Shown here: positions 25,093-33,567 of the stretch, piece after piece
How positions within the stretch are numbered: the first letter of the stretch is position 1
Layout of the letters: every line of letters begins with the position of its first letter
From: an uncultured Crocinitomix sp.
Lineage (GTDB): Bacteria; Bacteroidota; Bacteroidia; Flavobacteriales_D; Crocinitomicaceae
Reading direction: 5' to 3'
Assembly (NCBI GenBank): GCA_937136425.1
Contig: CAKZON010000114.1
Coordinates: 20,795-84,794 of the forward strand
DNA: 64,000 nt
Program-made: the position numbers and the translations under genes
The notes under the pieces: model-generated
The model's database searches: none
Told to the model about the DNA's origin: nothing
Seen by the model: only the letters and a program-made list of their open reading frames with translations

Positions 25093-27909
25093 TTAAACAT
25101 CACAATGCTCGCAATATGTTGCTTTGGAGTTGTGTTCAAAAAAGAAATCATCTTGATAAAGTTCTTCAATTGAATAACGTAATTCTTCCTCAAAAGCATC
25201 CAAAATTTCATTGGTTAGAATTTCAGAATCACCTTTTTTAGGAATAACATTCTGCACCCAATCATCCACATTTACCATTGATATAATACCTGCAGAAAAT
25301 TGTTCAAACTCAGGATAAGTTGCTCGAAACATTAATGCATACATTAATAATTGACGACCATATCCCTTTTTATCATGCTGCATTAAAGTTCTCATCCCCC
25401 CTTCACTCAACACCTTTGCACCTAAACTAATTTTATTAAAATCACACTTACCTGATTTATAATCAATGATTCGATAATGCGAACCAAATTGCTCAATCCT
25501 ATCTGCATTTCCTTCGATTTTAATGGTTTTCAAATCTCCATTAATCTTCCATTGATAAGTTGCGGACAATGTTTTTTCTAAATCAATTATAAAAATTGGA
25601 CTTTCTGTCTTTTTTATTTCTGCAATTTGCTTGACCAAAAACCGATCTACAAAACCTAAGGACACATCAAATGACAATTTATTTTGTCCGAATTTTATAT
25701 CATTTTCACTAAAATCTTCCAGATATGCTGCTTTAAGATAACCTTCAACATTTTTTCTTTCAGCCTCTAAAACCTGCGCATCTAATTTTGTTTTTTTATC
25801 TAAAAAATTTCGCTGAAAAATATCTTCTAATACATTGTGGATTTTTGTTCCGAAGGTTGAAGATTCAATATTTTCTTCGACGGTCACATTCTCCTTCATT
25901 CCTAAAACATAACGATAATAAAAATCAAGCGGACAAGCCACTAATTTATTCAAGGCAGATGGAGACAAACCGTTTTCTAAACGATCATCTAATTTTTGTT
26001 GCACGGCTTCTGTGCTCGCATATTTCAAATTAGAAATTTCAGCAGCTCGATCGTCAGACGTATATGTAAAAAACTGCATATCATGCCCTAAGTCTACTCT
26101 TAATTCATTTTCAAGCTGGGTTATAAAACGACTTTTTTCACTCGCGCCAATTCCATCCGTTGTTGAATTATAAGTGAAAAATATATTTTTAGAACGGTGC
26201 AATAAACGGTAAAAGTGATGCGCAAATATCGCTTGTCGATCCTCTTCAACTGGTAAACCGTGATTTAGTTTTAAATCTCTTGGAATAAATGTATTTACAA
26301 CATTGGTCTTAGGCAAATTACCTTCATTCATTCCTAATATAATGAGATTTTCAAAATCCAACGTACGTGTTTCCAAAATCCCCATCACTTGCAAACCTTC
26401 TATTGGATTCCCTAAAAAAGAAAGAGATTCAGATTGCCAAAATTGGTAAAACAAAACCTTAAATGATTTTAAGTTTAATTGATGCGGATATTGCAATGCA
26501 ATGGCTTCGAATTTTTTAAACCCTCTGGCAAAATGATAAACTATTTCAAGATCAATTTGGCGATCTGTACCAGCACTTTTTAATGATGCATAAAGTGCAC
26601 GTGTTAATTCGTTAAACGCTATAAAACCATCTCGCAAAGGAGTTTTCCACACTTGAAATAAATGGCCAATTGCATTTAACTCAGGAAAAACATGAAGCAA
26701 CTCTTCCCGTTGAATAAATATTTTATTTTTTTCTACTATCTCATTTTCAAAATCATTTAATCGGTTTGGATCGCCTATTAGTTCAACCAAATATGGATGA
26801 TCCAGATAATTCAATAGTGATTTATGATAAATACGAGTTGAGTTGAACTTTTGGAAATTAAATTGCAATTCAAAAACAATATCTACCAGCCCCTTTAAAT
26901 GAGAAAATTTTAAAGGATATCCCATTGTAATATTGGCACGTTCAATAGTCTCTGGCAACGACCTTGTCAAAGGTATAAGCAAAGACTCATCTGCCAAAAC
27001 AATTGCTGTTTGATCCATATTAGCATCATTTGCAACCAATTTTTCTATAATACTACCTGCAATTTTAGTTTGAGCAATTTGTTGCGCGGTTTCTATTACT
27101 TCAATTTTTTTAGGCTGTGAATTAAAGTGATTTCCTACTTCCTTTTTTGTCCCCCAGTGTTTTACAATTTTCCGATAAAAATGCCCGGCCTCATGCTCAA
27201 TATTCTCAAAATAACTTTGATCAACATCAAAGAAAACATCAGCCAGTTTTTCCTTGCGCAAATAATTAATGATTTGCTCTTCACTATTTGACAAAGCATT
27301 AAACCCGATAAAATAATAATGTGCAGCAAATTCAAAACCACCTTCAGGATTAATCAATTGATCATAAAAATTTTTATATGCCGCTCCCTGATATATAACT
27401 TGTCTTTTTACAAGCTCTGTATTCAACTTTTGGTAATATTCAGGTAATTTATCCCAAAGTGACAAGTATTTCTCTTGCCCATCAGACAATTCTTCTTCTA
27501 GAAAACTCCAATTTTCAATCTCCTTTATATTTCTAAGATCTCTAAAAATTAATTTAGACGGGATCAGATAACGATCAATCTCATCAAAATCAGACAAAAT
27601 AATACGTCCCCATTTAATAAAACTATTAAAATCTTCCGCTTCATCCTTTTCAATTATACAATGAATATCGAAAAGGATAAACAACAATTCAATTTGCGTG
27701 ATTATTTTTTCATCAGTATTTAAATCAACCCATTCATTAATTGTCAAAATCTCTGGTGAAAATTGTGCTTTTCCTTTTTGCTCGGCCAAGTAGCTTTGAA
27801 TATAAACTGATGCACGTTTATTTGGTATAATAATGGAAACATCCTTTAGATCATTTGGATGTGTCTGATAAACAAGCTCAATCTTTTCCTTTAGAAAGGT
27901 TTCCATCAA
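25093..27909 (-). CDS. PD-(D/E)XK nuclease family protein, AddB/RecB-like
   Basis: 938 residues. The N-terminal part resembles an inactivated UvrD-like helicase fold (ERANITMGYPLKFSHLKGLV, QVMGILETRTLDFENLIILGMNEGNLP), as in AddB. The C-terminal ~280 residues hold the nuclease: LNKLVACPLDFYYRYVLGM with the first iron-sulfur cysteine, GTKIHNVLEDIF, and the catalytic RIIDYKSGKCDF (near 811-822). The chain ends at TYCEHCDV, giving C933 and C936; the fourth cysteine usual in AddB iron-sulfur clusters is not seen. It probably works with an AddA-like helicase encoded elsewhere in double-strand-break end processing, feeding RecA, whose gene is about 700 bases away on the other strand. Confidence 0.82.
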   Translation of the reverse strand: MMETFLKEKIELVYQTHPNDLKDVSIIIPNKRASVYIQSYLAEQKGKAQFSPEILTINEWVDLNTDEKIITQIELLFILFDIHCIIEKDEAEDFNSFIKWGRIILSDFDEIDRYLIPSKLIFRDLRNIKEIENWSFLEEELSDGQEKYLSLWDKLPEYYQKLNTELVKRQVIYQGAAYKNFYDQLINPEGGFEFAAHYYFIGFNALSNSEEQIINYLRKEKLADVFFDVDQSYFENIEHEAGHFYRKIVKHWGTKKEVGNHFNSQPKKIEVIETAQQIAQTKIAGSIIEKLVANDANMDQTAIVLADESLLIPLTRSLPETIERANITMGYPLKFSHLKGLVDIVFELQFNFQKFNSTRIYHKSLLNYLDHPYLVELIGDPNRLNDFENEIVEKNKIFIQREELLHVFPELNAIGHLFQVWKTPLRDGFIAFNELTRALYASLKSAGTDRQIDLEIVYHFARGFKKFEAIALQYPHQLNLKSFKVLFYQFWQSESLSFLGNPIEGLQVMGILETRTLDFENLIILGMNEGNLPKTNVVNTFIPRDLKLNHGLPVEEDRQAIFAHHFYRLLHRSKNIFFTYNSTTDGIGASEKSRFITQLENELRVDLGHDMQFFTYTSDDRAAEISNLKYASTEAVQQKLDDRLENGLSPSALNKLVACPLDFYYRYVLGMKENVTVEENIESSTFGTKIHNVLEDIFQRNFLDKKTKLDAQVLEAERKNVEGYLKAAYLEDFSENDIKFGQNKLSFDVSLGFVDRFLVKQIAEIKKTESPIFIIDLEKTLSATYQWKINGDLKTIKIEGNADRIEQFGSHYRIIDYKSGKCDFNKISLGAKVLSEGGMRTLMQHDKKGYGRQLLMYALMFRATYPEFEQFSAGIISMVNVDDWVQNVIPKKGDSEILTNEILDAFEEELRYSIEELYQDDFFFEHNSKATYCEHCDV

Positions 27910-28065
27910 TATTTTTGAATTAATTATTTAGGGAGCAGAGCCTAAAAATTTTATTGCAGCTTAAAGCTAGCTATTTCGGATGAATTAGAAGAAATAAATT
28001 AAAAAACAGCTTGATTATTTTTAAAATAAATCCGAAAAAATAAACAGAGATAAAACAATTTTGAT

Positions 28066-28073
28066 TAATTTTG
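28066..28073 (+). promoter_or_regulatory. -7 element upstream of bcp
   Basis: TAATTTTG is an exact TAnnTTTG match, 27 bases before the ATG at 28101. No TTG at the usual -33 distance. Its place supports 28101 rather than 28083 as the start codon, because the latter would have almost no leader. Confidence 0.4.
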
Positions 28074-28100
28074 TGTCGAACAATGATTAATTATTCGTCC

Positions 28101-28568
28101 ATGACAAATTTAAAAATAGGAGACAAAGCCCCCTCATTCAGTGGTAGAGATGAGAATGGTAATCCGATCAATTTAAGTGATTATGCAGGAAAGCGGCTAA
28201 TCATGTATTTCTACCCTAAAGATATGACGCCTGGGTGCACTACAGAATCTTGCAATTTGCGAGACAATTATGAAGCCTTATTAGAAAAAGGATTTGAAAT
28301 ATTAGGAGTAAGTGCAGATGATGAAAAGCGTCATTTAAAGTTTATTGACAAGCATGAATTACCTTTTCACTTGTTGGCAGATGTTGACAAAGAAGTTATC
28401 AATGCATACAATGTATGGGGACCAAAAAAATTCATGGGTAGAGAATATGATGGTATTCACCGCACAACATTTGTTATAGACGGTGATGGAATAATTGAGG
28501 CTGTGTTTAAGAAAGTAAAAACAAAAGCACATACTGAACAAATTTTGGAAGAATTAGAAAATAATTAA
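28101..28568 (+). CDS. bcp: Thioredoxin-dependent thiol peroxidase (Bcp/PrxQ)
   Basis: An AhpC/TSA-type peroxiredoxin of the PrxQ group: LKIGDKAPSFSGRDENG at the start, then YFYPKDMTPGCTTESCNLRD with the peroxidatic cysteine in PGCT and the resolving cysteine five residues later, then GVSADDEKRHLKF and RTTFVIDGDGII. It reduces hydroperoxides using thioredoxin. I chose the ATG at 28101 (MTNLKIG); two earlier starts in frame add only MINYSS-like sequence. recA follows after 66 bases, with a palindrome in the gap, so the two may be partly co-transcribed. Confidence 0.93.
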   Translation: MTNLKIGDKAPSFSGRDENGNPINLSDYAGKRLIMYFYPKDMTPGCTTESCNLRDNYEALLEKGFEILGVSADDEKRHLKFIDKHELPFHLLADVDKEVINAYNVWGPKKFMGREYDGIHRTTFVIDGDGIIEAVFKKVKTKAHTEQILEELENN

Positions 28569-28579
28569 AAAAAATAAGG

Positions 28580-28602
28580 AGAACGTAAATAGATTACGTT
28601 CT
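28580..28602. promoter_or_regulatory. 9-bp palindrome upstream of recA
   Basis: AGAACGTAA (28580-28588) and TTACGTTCT (28594-28602) are perfect inverted arms with a 5-base centre, 33 bases before the recA ATG. There is no T run after it, so it does not look like a terminator. Its position suggests an operator for recA; I do not recognise it as a known LexA box. Confidence 0.45.
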
Positions 28603-28634
28603 GGTAGAATTCCTTTGTATTAAAATTATTAATT

Positions 28635-29660
28635 ATGGCAGAAGTAAAATCAGAAAAGTTAAAGGCGTTACAATTAACCCTTGACAAATTAGAAAAAACG
28701 TATGGAAAAGGTACGGTAATGAAATTGGGCGACAGTGCCATTGAAGACATTGATGTAATTTCATCCGGATCATTAACTTTAGATATCGCACTTGGCGTAA
28801 AAGGTTTCCCAAAAGGTAGAATTGTGGAAATTTACGGACCAGAATCATCAGGTAAAACGACATTAGCCTTGCACGCTATTGCAGAATGTCAAAAAAACGG
28901 TGGCATTGCTGCATTTGTTGATGCGGAGCACGCTTTTGACAGGTATTATGCCGAATCATTAGGAATAGACACAGAAAACCTATTGGTTTCACAACCAGAC
29001 AACGGAGAACAGGCTTTAGAAATAGCTGACAATTTGATTCGATCTGGAGCTGTTGACATCCTAATTATAGATTCAGTGGCAGCACTTACTCCAAGAGCAG
29101 AGATTGAAGGAGAAATGGGTGATTCACAAATGGGACTACAAGCCCGTTTAATGTCGAAAGCCTTGCGAAAATTAACAAGCTCTATTAACAAAGCAAACAC
29201 ATGTTGTATTTTCATTAACCAGTTGAGAGAAAAAATTGGTGTAATGTTCGGAAATCCAGAAACAACAACAGGTGGTAATGCATTAAAATTCTATTCATCT
29301 ATTCGTGTTGACATCAGACGTTCAAGCCAAATTAAAGATGGTGACGAAGTAATTGGTAATAGAACACGTGTAAAAATTGTAAAAAACAAAGTAGCTCCTC
29401 CCTTTAAAAAAGCCGAATTTGATATCATGTATGGTAAAGGAATCTCTAAAGTAGGTGAGATTTTAGACCTTGGTGTTGATCACGGAATTGTCAAGAAAAG
29501 TGGTTCATGGTTTAGCTATGGCGACACCAAACTTGGCCAAGGAAGAGATGCGGTTAAATCATTGATAAAAGACAACCCAGAGCTAATGGAAGAGTTGGAA
29601 GCTAAGATAATTGAACAAATTAAAGGCCCTGCTGTTGAAGAAGCGGCGGCGGCAAAGTAA
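28635..29660 (+). CDS. recA: Recombinase RecA
   Basis: 341 residues, normal length. Walker A is GPESSGKTT (68-76), Walker B is DILIIDSVAALTP, and the MAW region INQLREKIGVMFGNPETTTGGNALKFY is intact, followed by RVKIVKNKVAPPFKKAEFDI and GSWFSYGDTKLGQGRD. It forms the ATP-dependent filament on single-stranded DNA for homologous recombination and repair. The C-terminal tail (EAAAAK) is short. A palindrome lies upstream and a strong terminator downstream. Confidence 0.98.
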   Translation: MAEVKSEKLKALQLTLDKLEKTYGKGTVMKLGDSAIEDIDVISSGSLTLDIALGVKGFPKGRIVEIYGPESSGKTTLALHAIAECQKNGGIAAFVDAEHAFDRYYAESLGIDTENLLVSQPDNGEQALEIADNLIRSGAVDILIIDSVAALTPRAEIEGEMGDSQMGLQARLMSKALRKLTSSINKANTCCIFINQLREKIGVMFGNPETTTGGNALKFYSSIRVDIRRSSQIKDGDEVIGNRTRVKIVKNKVAPPFKKAEFDIMYGKGISKVGEILDLGVDHGIVKKSGSWFSYGDTKLGQGRDAVKSLIKDNPELMEELEAKIIEQIKGPAVEEAAAAK

Positions 29661-29681
29661 AGCTTTACTTCTACCAAAGGC

Positions 29682-29726
29682 GAAAAGGGTCGTTCATCTG
29701 CAGGTGAATGGCCCTTTTCAGTTTTT
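29682..29726 (+). terminator. Intrinsic terminator after recA
   Basis: GAAAAGGG (29682-29689) pairs with CCCTTTTC (29712-29719), with an inner TTCA/TGAA pairing, and the stem is followed by AGTTTTT. It is 22 bases past the recA stop. Confidence 0.85.
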
Positions 29727-29859
29727 AACCAATTTAAGCCCTCTACTTGCATCCCTCCTCCTCTAAACCATATTGCACAAAAAACAAGCAATATTCATTC
29801 TCTTTACACGCGTTAAAATTGTATCTTTAAATTCATACAATACAGTAAAACATTCTATT

Positions 29860-30243
29860 ATGAACGCCACGTTAGAATCAAACAAAGAAAATGCTATTGC
29901 TTTTTATAAAATGGCCTATGAAGGCGAACCAAGAAAAGCGGTTGAATTATATGTTGGAGAAGACTACATCCAACACAATCCTTTAGTAGGAAATGGCAAA
30001 GAGCCATTTATTCTTTATTTTGAAAGAATGCAACGTGAGTATCCAGAAAAGTCAATAGAATTTGTTCGCGCAATAGCACAAGACAACCTAGTCGCTTTGC
30101 ATACTCATCAAACCTGGCCAGGTAATCAAGAATATGTAACTATGGATTTTTTCAGATTTGATACTGCTGGAAAAATTGTTGAACATTGGGATGCCATGCA
30201 AGAAATTCCAGCAGAAACCCTTAATGGCAATACCATGTATTAA
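29860..30243 (+). CDS. SnoaL-like (NTF2-fold) protein
   Basis: The ATG at 29860 (MNATLESNKENAIAFYKMAY) is the normal start of the fold; the upstream extension has no family resemblance and runs through a promoter-like TATCTTTA. Typical features are VELYVGEDYIQHNPLVGNGKEPFILYFERM, VALHTHQTWPGN and FRFDTAGKIVEHWDAMQEIP, the last being the characteristic end strand of SnoaL/polyketide-cyclase-like proteins. About 127 residues, cytoplasmic. Such proteins bind small molecules and some are isomerases or cyclases; the ligand is unknown. A paralogue is encoded at 30557. Confidence 0.85.
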   Translation: MNATLESNKENAIAFYKMAYEGEPRKAVELYVGEDYIQHNPLVGNGKEPFILYFERMQREYPEKSIEFVRAIAQDNLVALHTHQTWPGNQEYVTMDFFRFDTAGKIVEHWDAMQEIPAETLNGNTMY

Positions 30244-30492
30244 AACATACTTTATGATAATAAACCCAGCCAGATTGAGATTACTCAAGTATTCCAAAAG
30301 TATGCTGGATTACGGGTTGAATACATTGGTCTAAATTCTCACTTTGACGAACTCGCTGAAACCATCTATTCCATTAGTCAATTCATTTGCGAAAAATGTG
30401 GTAATAGCGGCAGCCACACCATTATTGATGGTTGGGAAACCACCTTATGTAATGAACATTCACTATCAATTGAGGAGAGCACAAAACTCTGA
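30244..30492 (+). pseudogene. Remnant of a small Cys-rich (zinc-ribbon-like) protein lacking a start codon
   Basis: From the stop of the SnoaL gene the same frame is open for 82 codons with coding-like content but no ATG, GTG or TTG. It reads TQVFQKYAGLRVEYIGLN, ETIYSISQFICEKCGNSGSH and DGWETTLCNEHS. I recognise the pattern of a widespread small family in which a KFGxLRFY-like stretch is followed by ICxxCGxxG and GWxxTLCxxH. The C-terminal half is intact with CxxC and a later C and H; the N-terminal part is missing, so this looks like a decayed gene. An unconventional start such as ATA is the alternative. Confidence 0.5.
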
Positions 30493-30556
30493 TAATTATA
30501 ACCACTGAACAAAAGTTTGATTAAATTAACGCTAACAACACCCAAAACAACACATT

Positions 30557-30910
30557 ATGGCGCAAGATCAAGATTTAAATAAACTTATTGCATATTATTT
30601 CTACATAGTCTCATTTAATGGAGACCCAAGTTTAGCGCTTAGCTTATTCACTGGAAACACATTTGAAATTGACAATCCTATATTAGGAAATTCAAAAGCA
30701 TCATTCATTCGTCATTTTGAAGAATTTGACAATAGTTACGAAGATAGAAGTATCGTTGTTGAAAGATCCATTGCAAGTAAAGACCTTGTAACAATGCAAA
30801 CCACCCAAACATGGGCTACTAATAAAAAATATGCTTCAATGAATTTCTTTAAGTTTAATGAAGACGGTGAAATTATTGCATATTGGGACAAAGTATCTTC
30901 AATAAATTAA
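30557..30910 (+). CDS. SnoaL-like (NTF2-fold) protein, paralogue
   Basis: 117 residues, related along its whole length to the protein encoded at 29860: NPILGNSKASFIRHFEEFDN matches NPLVGNGKEPFILYFERM, LVTMQTTQTWATNKKY matches LVALHTHQTWPGNQEY, and FFKFNEDGEIIAYWDKV matches FFRFDTAGKIVEHWDAM. The His in IQHNP is replaced (EIDNP), so the active-site pocket has changed. Ligand unknown. The thioredoxin-like gene starts 13 bases downstream. Confidence 0.8.
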   Translation: MAQDQDLNKLIAYYFYIVSFNGDPSLALSLFTGNTFEIDNPILGNSKASFIRHFEEFDNSYEDRSIVVERSIASKDLVTMQTTQTWATNKKYASMNFFKFNEDGEIIAYWDKVSSIN

Positions 30911-30923
30911 CTCCTAAGTATTT

Positions 30924-31478
30924 ATGGCACTAGTAGAATCAAACCCTATGGAATTAGGCACAATAGCACCTAGCTTTACATTGTTAAACGTAGCAAATGG
31001 ACATTACAATCAACTCAATGAATTGTGCGGTACCAATGGAACTGTAATTATGTTTATCTGCAATCATTGTCCATTTGTCATCCATGTTAACCAAGGTATT
31101 ATACAATTGGCAAATGACTATATATCCAAAGGAATTAGTTTCATTGCGATTAGCAGCAACGACATTAACTCCCATCCGCAAGATGGACCTGAGCATATGA
31201 AAACTGTTGCCACTACACTCAATTATCCTTTCCCTTACCTATACGACGAAACCCAAACAGTTGCCAAAGCCTACAATGCTGCCTGCACACCAGATTTCTA
31301 TCTATTTGACTCTGAACTAAAATCAGTCTACCACGGGCAACTAGATGATTCAAGACCTGGAAATGGGAAACCAGTTACAGGAAACGACCTAAGACAGGGT
31401 ATTGATGCCCTCCTACAAAACACAACAAATAGCGCTATCCAAAAACCTAGTATTGGATGCAACATTAAATGGAAATAA
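30924..31478 (+). CDS. Thioredoxin-fold (redoxin) protein
   Basis: 184 residues, AhpC/TSA-like redoxin: MELGTIAPSFTLLNVANG, then IMFICNHCPFVIHVN with a CxxC-type active site (CNHC), then GISFIAISSNDINSHPQDGPEHM, FPYLYDETQTVAKAYNAACTPDFYLFD and GQLDDSRPGNGKPVTG. This CNHCPF subgroup is common in bacteria and is probably a thiol oxidoreductase or peroxidase. No signal peptide, so cytoplasmic. It is followed by a VOC protein and an acetyltransferase on the same strand. Confidence 0.88.
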   Translation: MALVESNPMELGTIAPSFTLLNVANGHYNQLNELCGTNGTVIMFICNHCPFVIHVNQGIIQLANDYISKGISFIAISSNDINSHPQDGPEHMKTVATTLNYPFPYLYDETQTVAKAYNAACTPDFYLFDSELKSVYHGQLDDSRPGNGKPVTGNDLRQGIDALLQNTTNSAIQKPSIGCNIKWK

Positions 31479-31534
31479 CTCTTTCACTATTGTTTTTTAA
31501 ATGACTATCTTGTCCATAGACAAAATATAACAAG

Positions 31535-31906
31535 ATGAAATTAGGAGCATTTTCAGTGAGTTTAAATGTTAAAGATATCAACGCCTCGCAAGCTTTTTAC
31601 GAAAAATTAGGATTCGCAGTTTTTGCCGGCGATTTAAAAATGAATTATCTCATCATGAAAAATGGAGATACACTTATTGGTCTTTTTCAAGGCATGTTTG
31701 AAAACAACATACTAACCTTCAATCCTGGTTGGGACCAAAACGCAGGTAATCTAGCATCATTTAATGATGTTCGAGAAATTCAAAGTGAACTGCAATCGGC
31801 AGGAATTAAGCTAGAAAAAGAAACCGACAGCGAAACCACAGGACCTGCCAGCATTACTATGATGGATCCAGATGGAAATGTCATTTTAATAGATCAACAC
31901 CGGTAA
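31535..31906 (+). CDS. VOC family (glyoxalase/bleomycin-resistance-like) protein
   Basis: 123 residues forming one vicinal-oxygen-chelate domain: GAFSVSLNVKDINASQAFYEKLGFAVFAG at the start, MKNGDTLIGLFQG in the middle and ASITMMDPDGNVILIDQH at the end. The catalysed reaction cannot be told; members include glyoxalase I, dioxygenases and resistance proteins. The conserved late Glu/His metal ligand is not obvious beyond DQH, so the enzyme status is open. 14 bases upstream of the GNAT gene. Confidence 0.87.
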   Translation: MKLGAFSVSLNVKDINASQAFYEKLGFAVFAGDLKMNYLIMKNGDTLIGLFQGMFENNILTFNPGWDQNAGNLASFNDVREIQSELQSAGIKLEKETDSETTGPASITMMDPDGNVILIDQHR

Positions 31907-31920
31907 ACAGAATTGGATCA

Positions 31921-32481
31921 ATGAAAACATTGGAAGAAATCTATACGCCACAACTTAAACTAAGGCGAATGGAATTGAGTGATTTACCCTCATTAATCAA
32001 ATACGCAAATAATAAAAAAATTGCCGAAAACATTTTCAACATATCATATCCATACAAGGAATCTGATGCTGTTTTTAGATTCAATGTAATTTTGCAAGGA
32101 TTAGAAAATGAAAACAGATATATTTTTGCTATCACGTATAAAACGCATAATGAACTCATTGGTGAAATTGGCTTAAACATAGACAAAGAGCACAAACGAG
32201 CTGAAGTTGGCTACTGGATTGCAGAAGAATTTTGGGGACAAGGTATAGCCACAGAAGCTCTTGGGGCAGCACTTAGTTTTGGTTTCAAATCATTGAAGCT
32301 TAACAAGATTTTTGCCACACGCTTTTTAGATAATGTTTCATCTGAAAAAGTACTCACTAAAAACGGCATGATTAAAGAGGCTGAACTTATAGAACATTAT
32401 AAAATTGACGGCGTTTACAAAAGCATTAATCAATACAGACTCACTAAAAAGGAATACTTTACTATACACCAGCAAGATTAA
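31921..32481 (+). CDS. GNAT family N-acetyltransferase (RimJ/RimL-like)
   Basis: 186 residues with the layout of ribosomal-protein-type acetyltransferases: LKLRRMELSDLPSLIKYANN, IGEIGLNIDKEHKRAEVGYWIAEEFWGQGIATEALGAAL containing the acetyl-CoA loop GQGIATEA, then FATRFLDNVSSEKVLTKNGM. It moves an acetyl group from acetyl-CoA to an amine, perhaps an N-terminus or a small molecule. Substrate unknown. Confidence 0.9.
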   Translation: MKTLEEIYTPQLKLRRMELSDLPSLIKYANNKKIAENIFNISYPYKESDAVFRFNVILQGLENENRYIFAITYKTHNELIGEIGLNIDKEHKRAEVGYWIAEEFWGQGIATEALGAALSFGFKSLKLNKIFATRFLDNVSSEKVLTKNGMIKEAELIEHYKIDGVYKSINQYRLTKKEYFTIHQQD

Positions 32482-32483
32482 TA

Positions 32484-33557
32484 ATGAATTACAAAATGAA
32501 AACCAATCAATCCCTACTCACACTAATTATATTATTTCTTGCCTTTACAAGCTGCAAAAAAAACGACCCCATAACTGACCTAAAACCAGGTTTAATAGAA
32601 AACCAAACCTTTAACCAAACTGTACTCATTGATGGACATGACTATGACGGTACTATTATTCGAAATTGCGTTTTTGAAGATATCAAAGGAGATGCTTTAC
32701 AAATAAGAGATGTTAACAATCTTTGCATTGAAAATTGCACATTTAAAAGTATTTCTGAAAATGCCATTCGATTTAGAAATAGCGGAAGTTCAGATGGCGT
32801 AAAGATTTTAGAAAACACCATTTACAACATTGATCACAACGGAATATTGGCAGCAGAAAATCATATCAACACAACTATTAAAGGAAACAACATTCGCAAT
32901 GTGGGTTTATCAAACGCTAGCAGTATTGCTGGTCATCCTCACCACGGTATCTATTTCCAAGGCTTTAATGTTAACATTAGCGAAAACATTATTCATGATG
33001 TGATAAATGACCAAGGAAACTGTGTAAGTATTCGGACTTACGGACAGGTTTCAAAAAACGTTCTCTATAACGCAACGGATCATGGAATAAGTTATTATTC
33101 GGATCATCCCGGAAATGATGGTTTACTTTTAATTGAAAATAATTTCATTTACGACAATGGTAAACGAGGAGTCAATTTAGCCAGCAACGGAACATCAGCA
33201 AATCATATTGGCGAAGTTATTGTTCGATTTAACACGATTATCACCAATAATAAATCGCCAATTAGCACTAATGAATCACTTACAGACGTTGCCCTTAGTT
33301 TTATTGGTAACATCCTCATTCGCACAGACGGTGGTACTGAATTCATCTACAGTAGTCAAACATATTCCGACCTGTACAACCTTACTACTTCAGGTGACCT
33401 CAATTTTCAAGACTTTACCAACCGCAACTTACACTTAACTGAAACTTCAAGCGCACAAAATTTTGCAACAGGTGCTGAAAATTTTCCGGACGAAGATATT
33501 GACGGTGACATCAGAGATGTAACTAACTTAGACGCAGGAGCAGATCAAAAAAATTAA
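32484..33557 (+). CDS. Lipoprotein with right-handed parallel beta-helix
   Basis: A lipoprotein signal (LLTLIILFLAFTSCKK) starts either at 32484 or at the ATG four codons on. The mature part (~330 residues) has repeated short strands with Asn/Ile ladders: NCVFEDIKGDALQIRDVNN, ENCTFKSISENAIRFRNSG, NTIYNIDHNGILAAENHIN, ENIIHDVINDQGNCVSIRTYG and VRFNTIITNN, the pattern of a pectate-lyase-like beta-helix. The C-terminal DVTNLDAGADQ is typical of such Bacteroidota proteins. It could bind or cleave polysaccharide; no catalytic residues can be assigned. Starts three bases after the acetyltransferase gene. Confidence 0.82.
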   Translation: MNYKMKTNQSLLTLIILFLAFTSCKKNDPITDLKPGLIENQTFNQTVLIDGHDYDGTIIRNCVFEDIKGDALQIRDVNNLCIENCTFKSISENAIRFRNSGSSDGVKILENTIYNIDHNGILAAENHINTTIKGNNIRNVGLSNASSIAGHPHHGIYFQGFNVNISENIIHDVINDQGNCVSIRTYGQVSKNVLYNATDHGISYYSDHPGNDGLLLIENNFIYDNGKRGVNLASNGTSANHIGEVIVRFNTIITNNKSPISTNESLTDVALSFIGNILIRTDGGTEFIYSSQTYSDLYNLTTSGDLNFQDFTNRNLHLTETSSAQNFATGAENFPDEDIDGDIRDVTNLDAGADQKN

Positions 33558-33567
33558 TTATTAGAAT

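Noticed and set aside
28580..28602. LexA/SOS box
   Set aside because: It does not match the SOS box forms I know (CTGT-N8-ACAG or GAAC-N4-GTTC); kept only as an unassigned palindrome.
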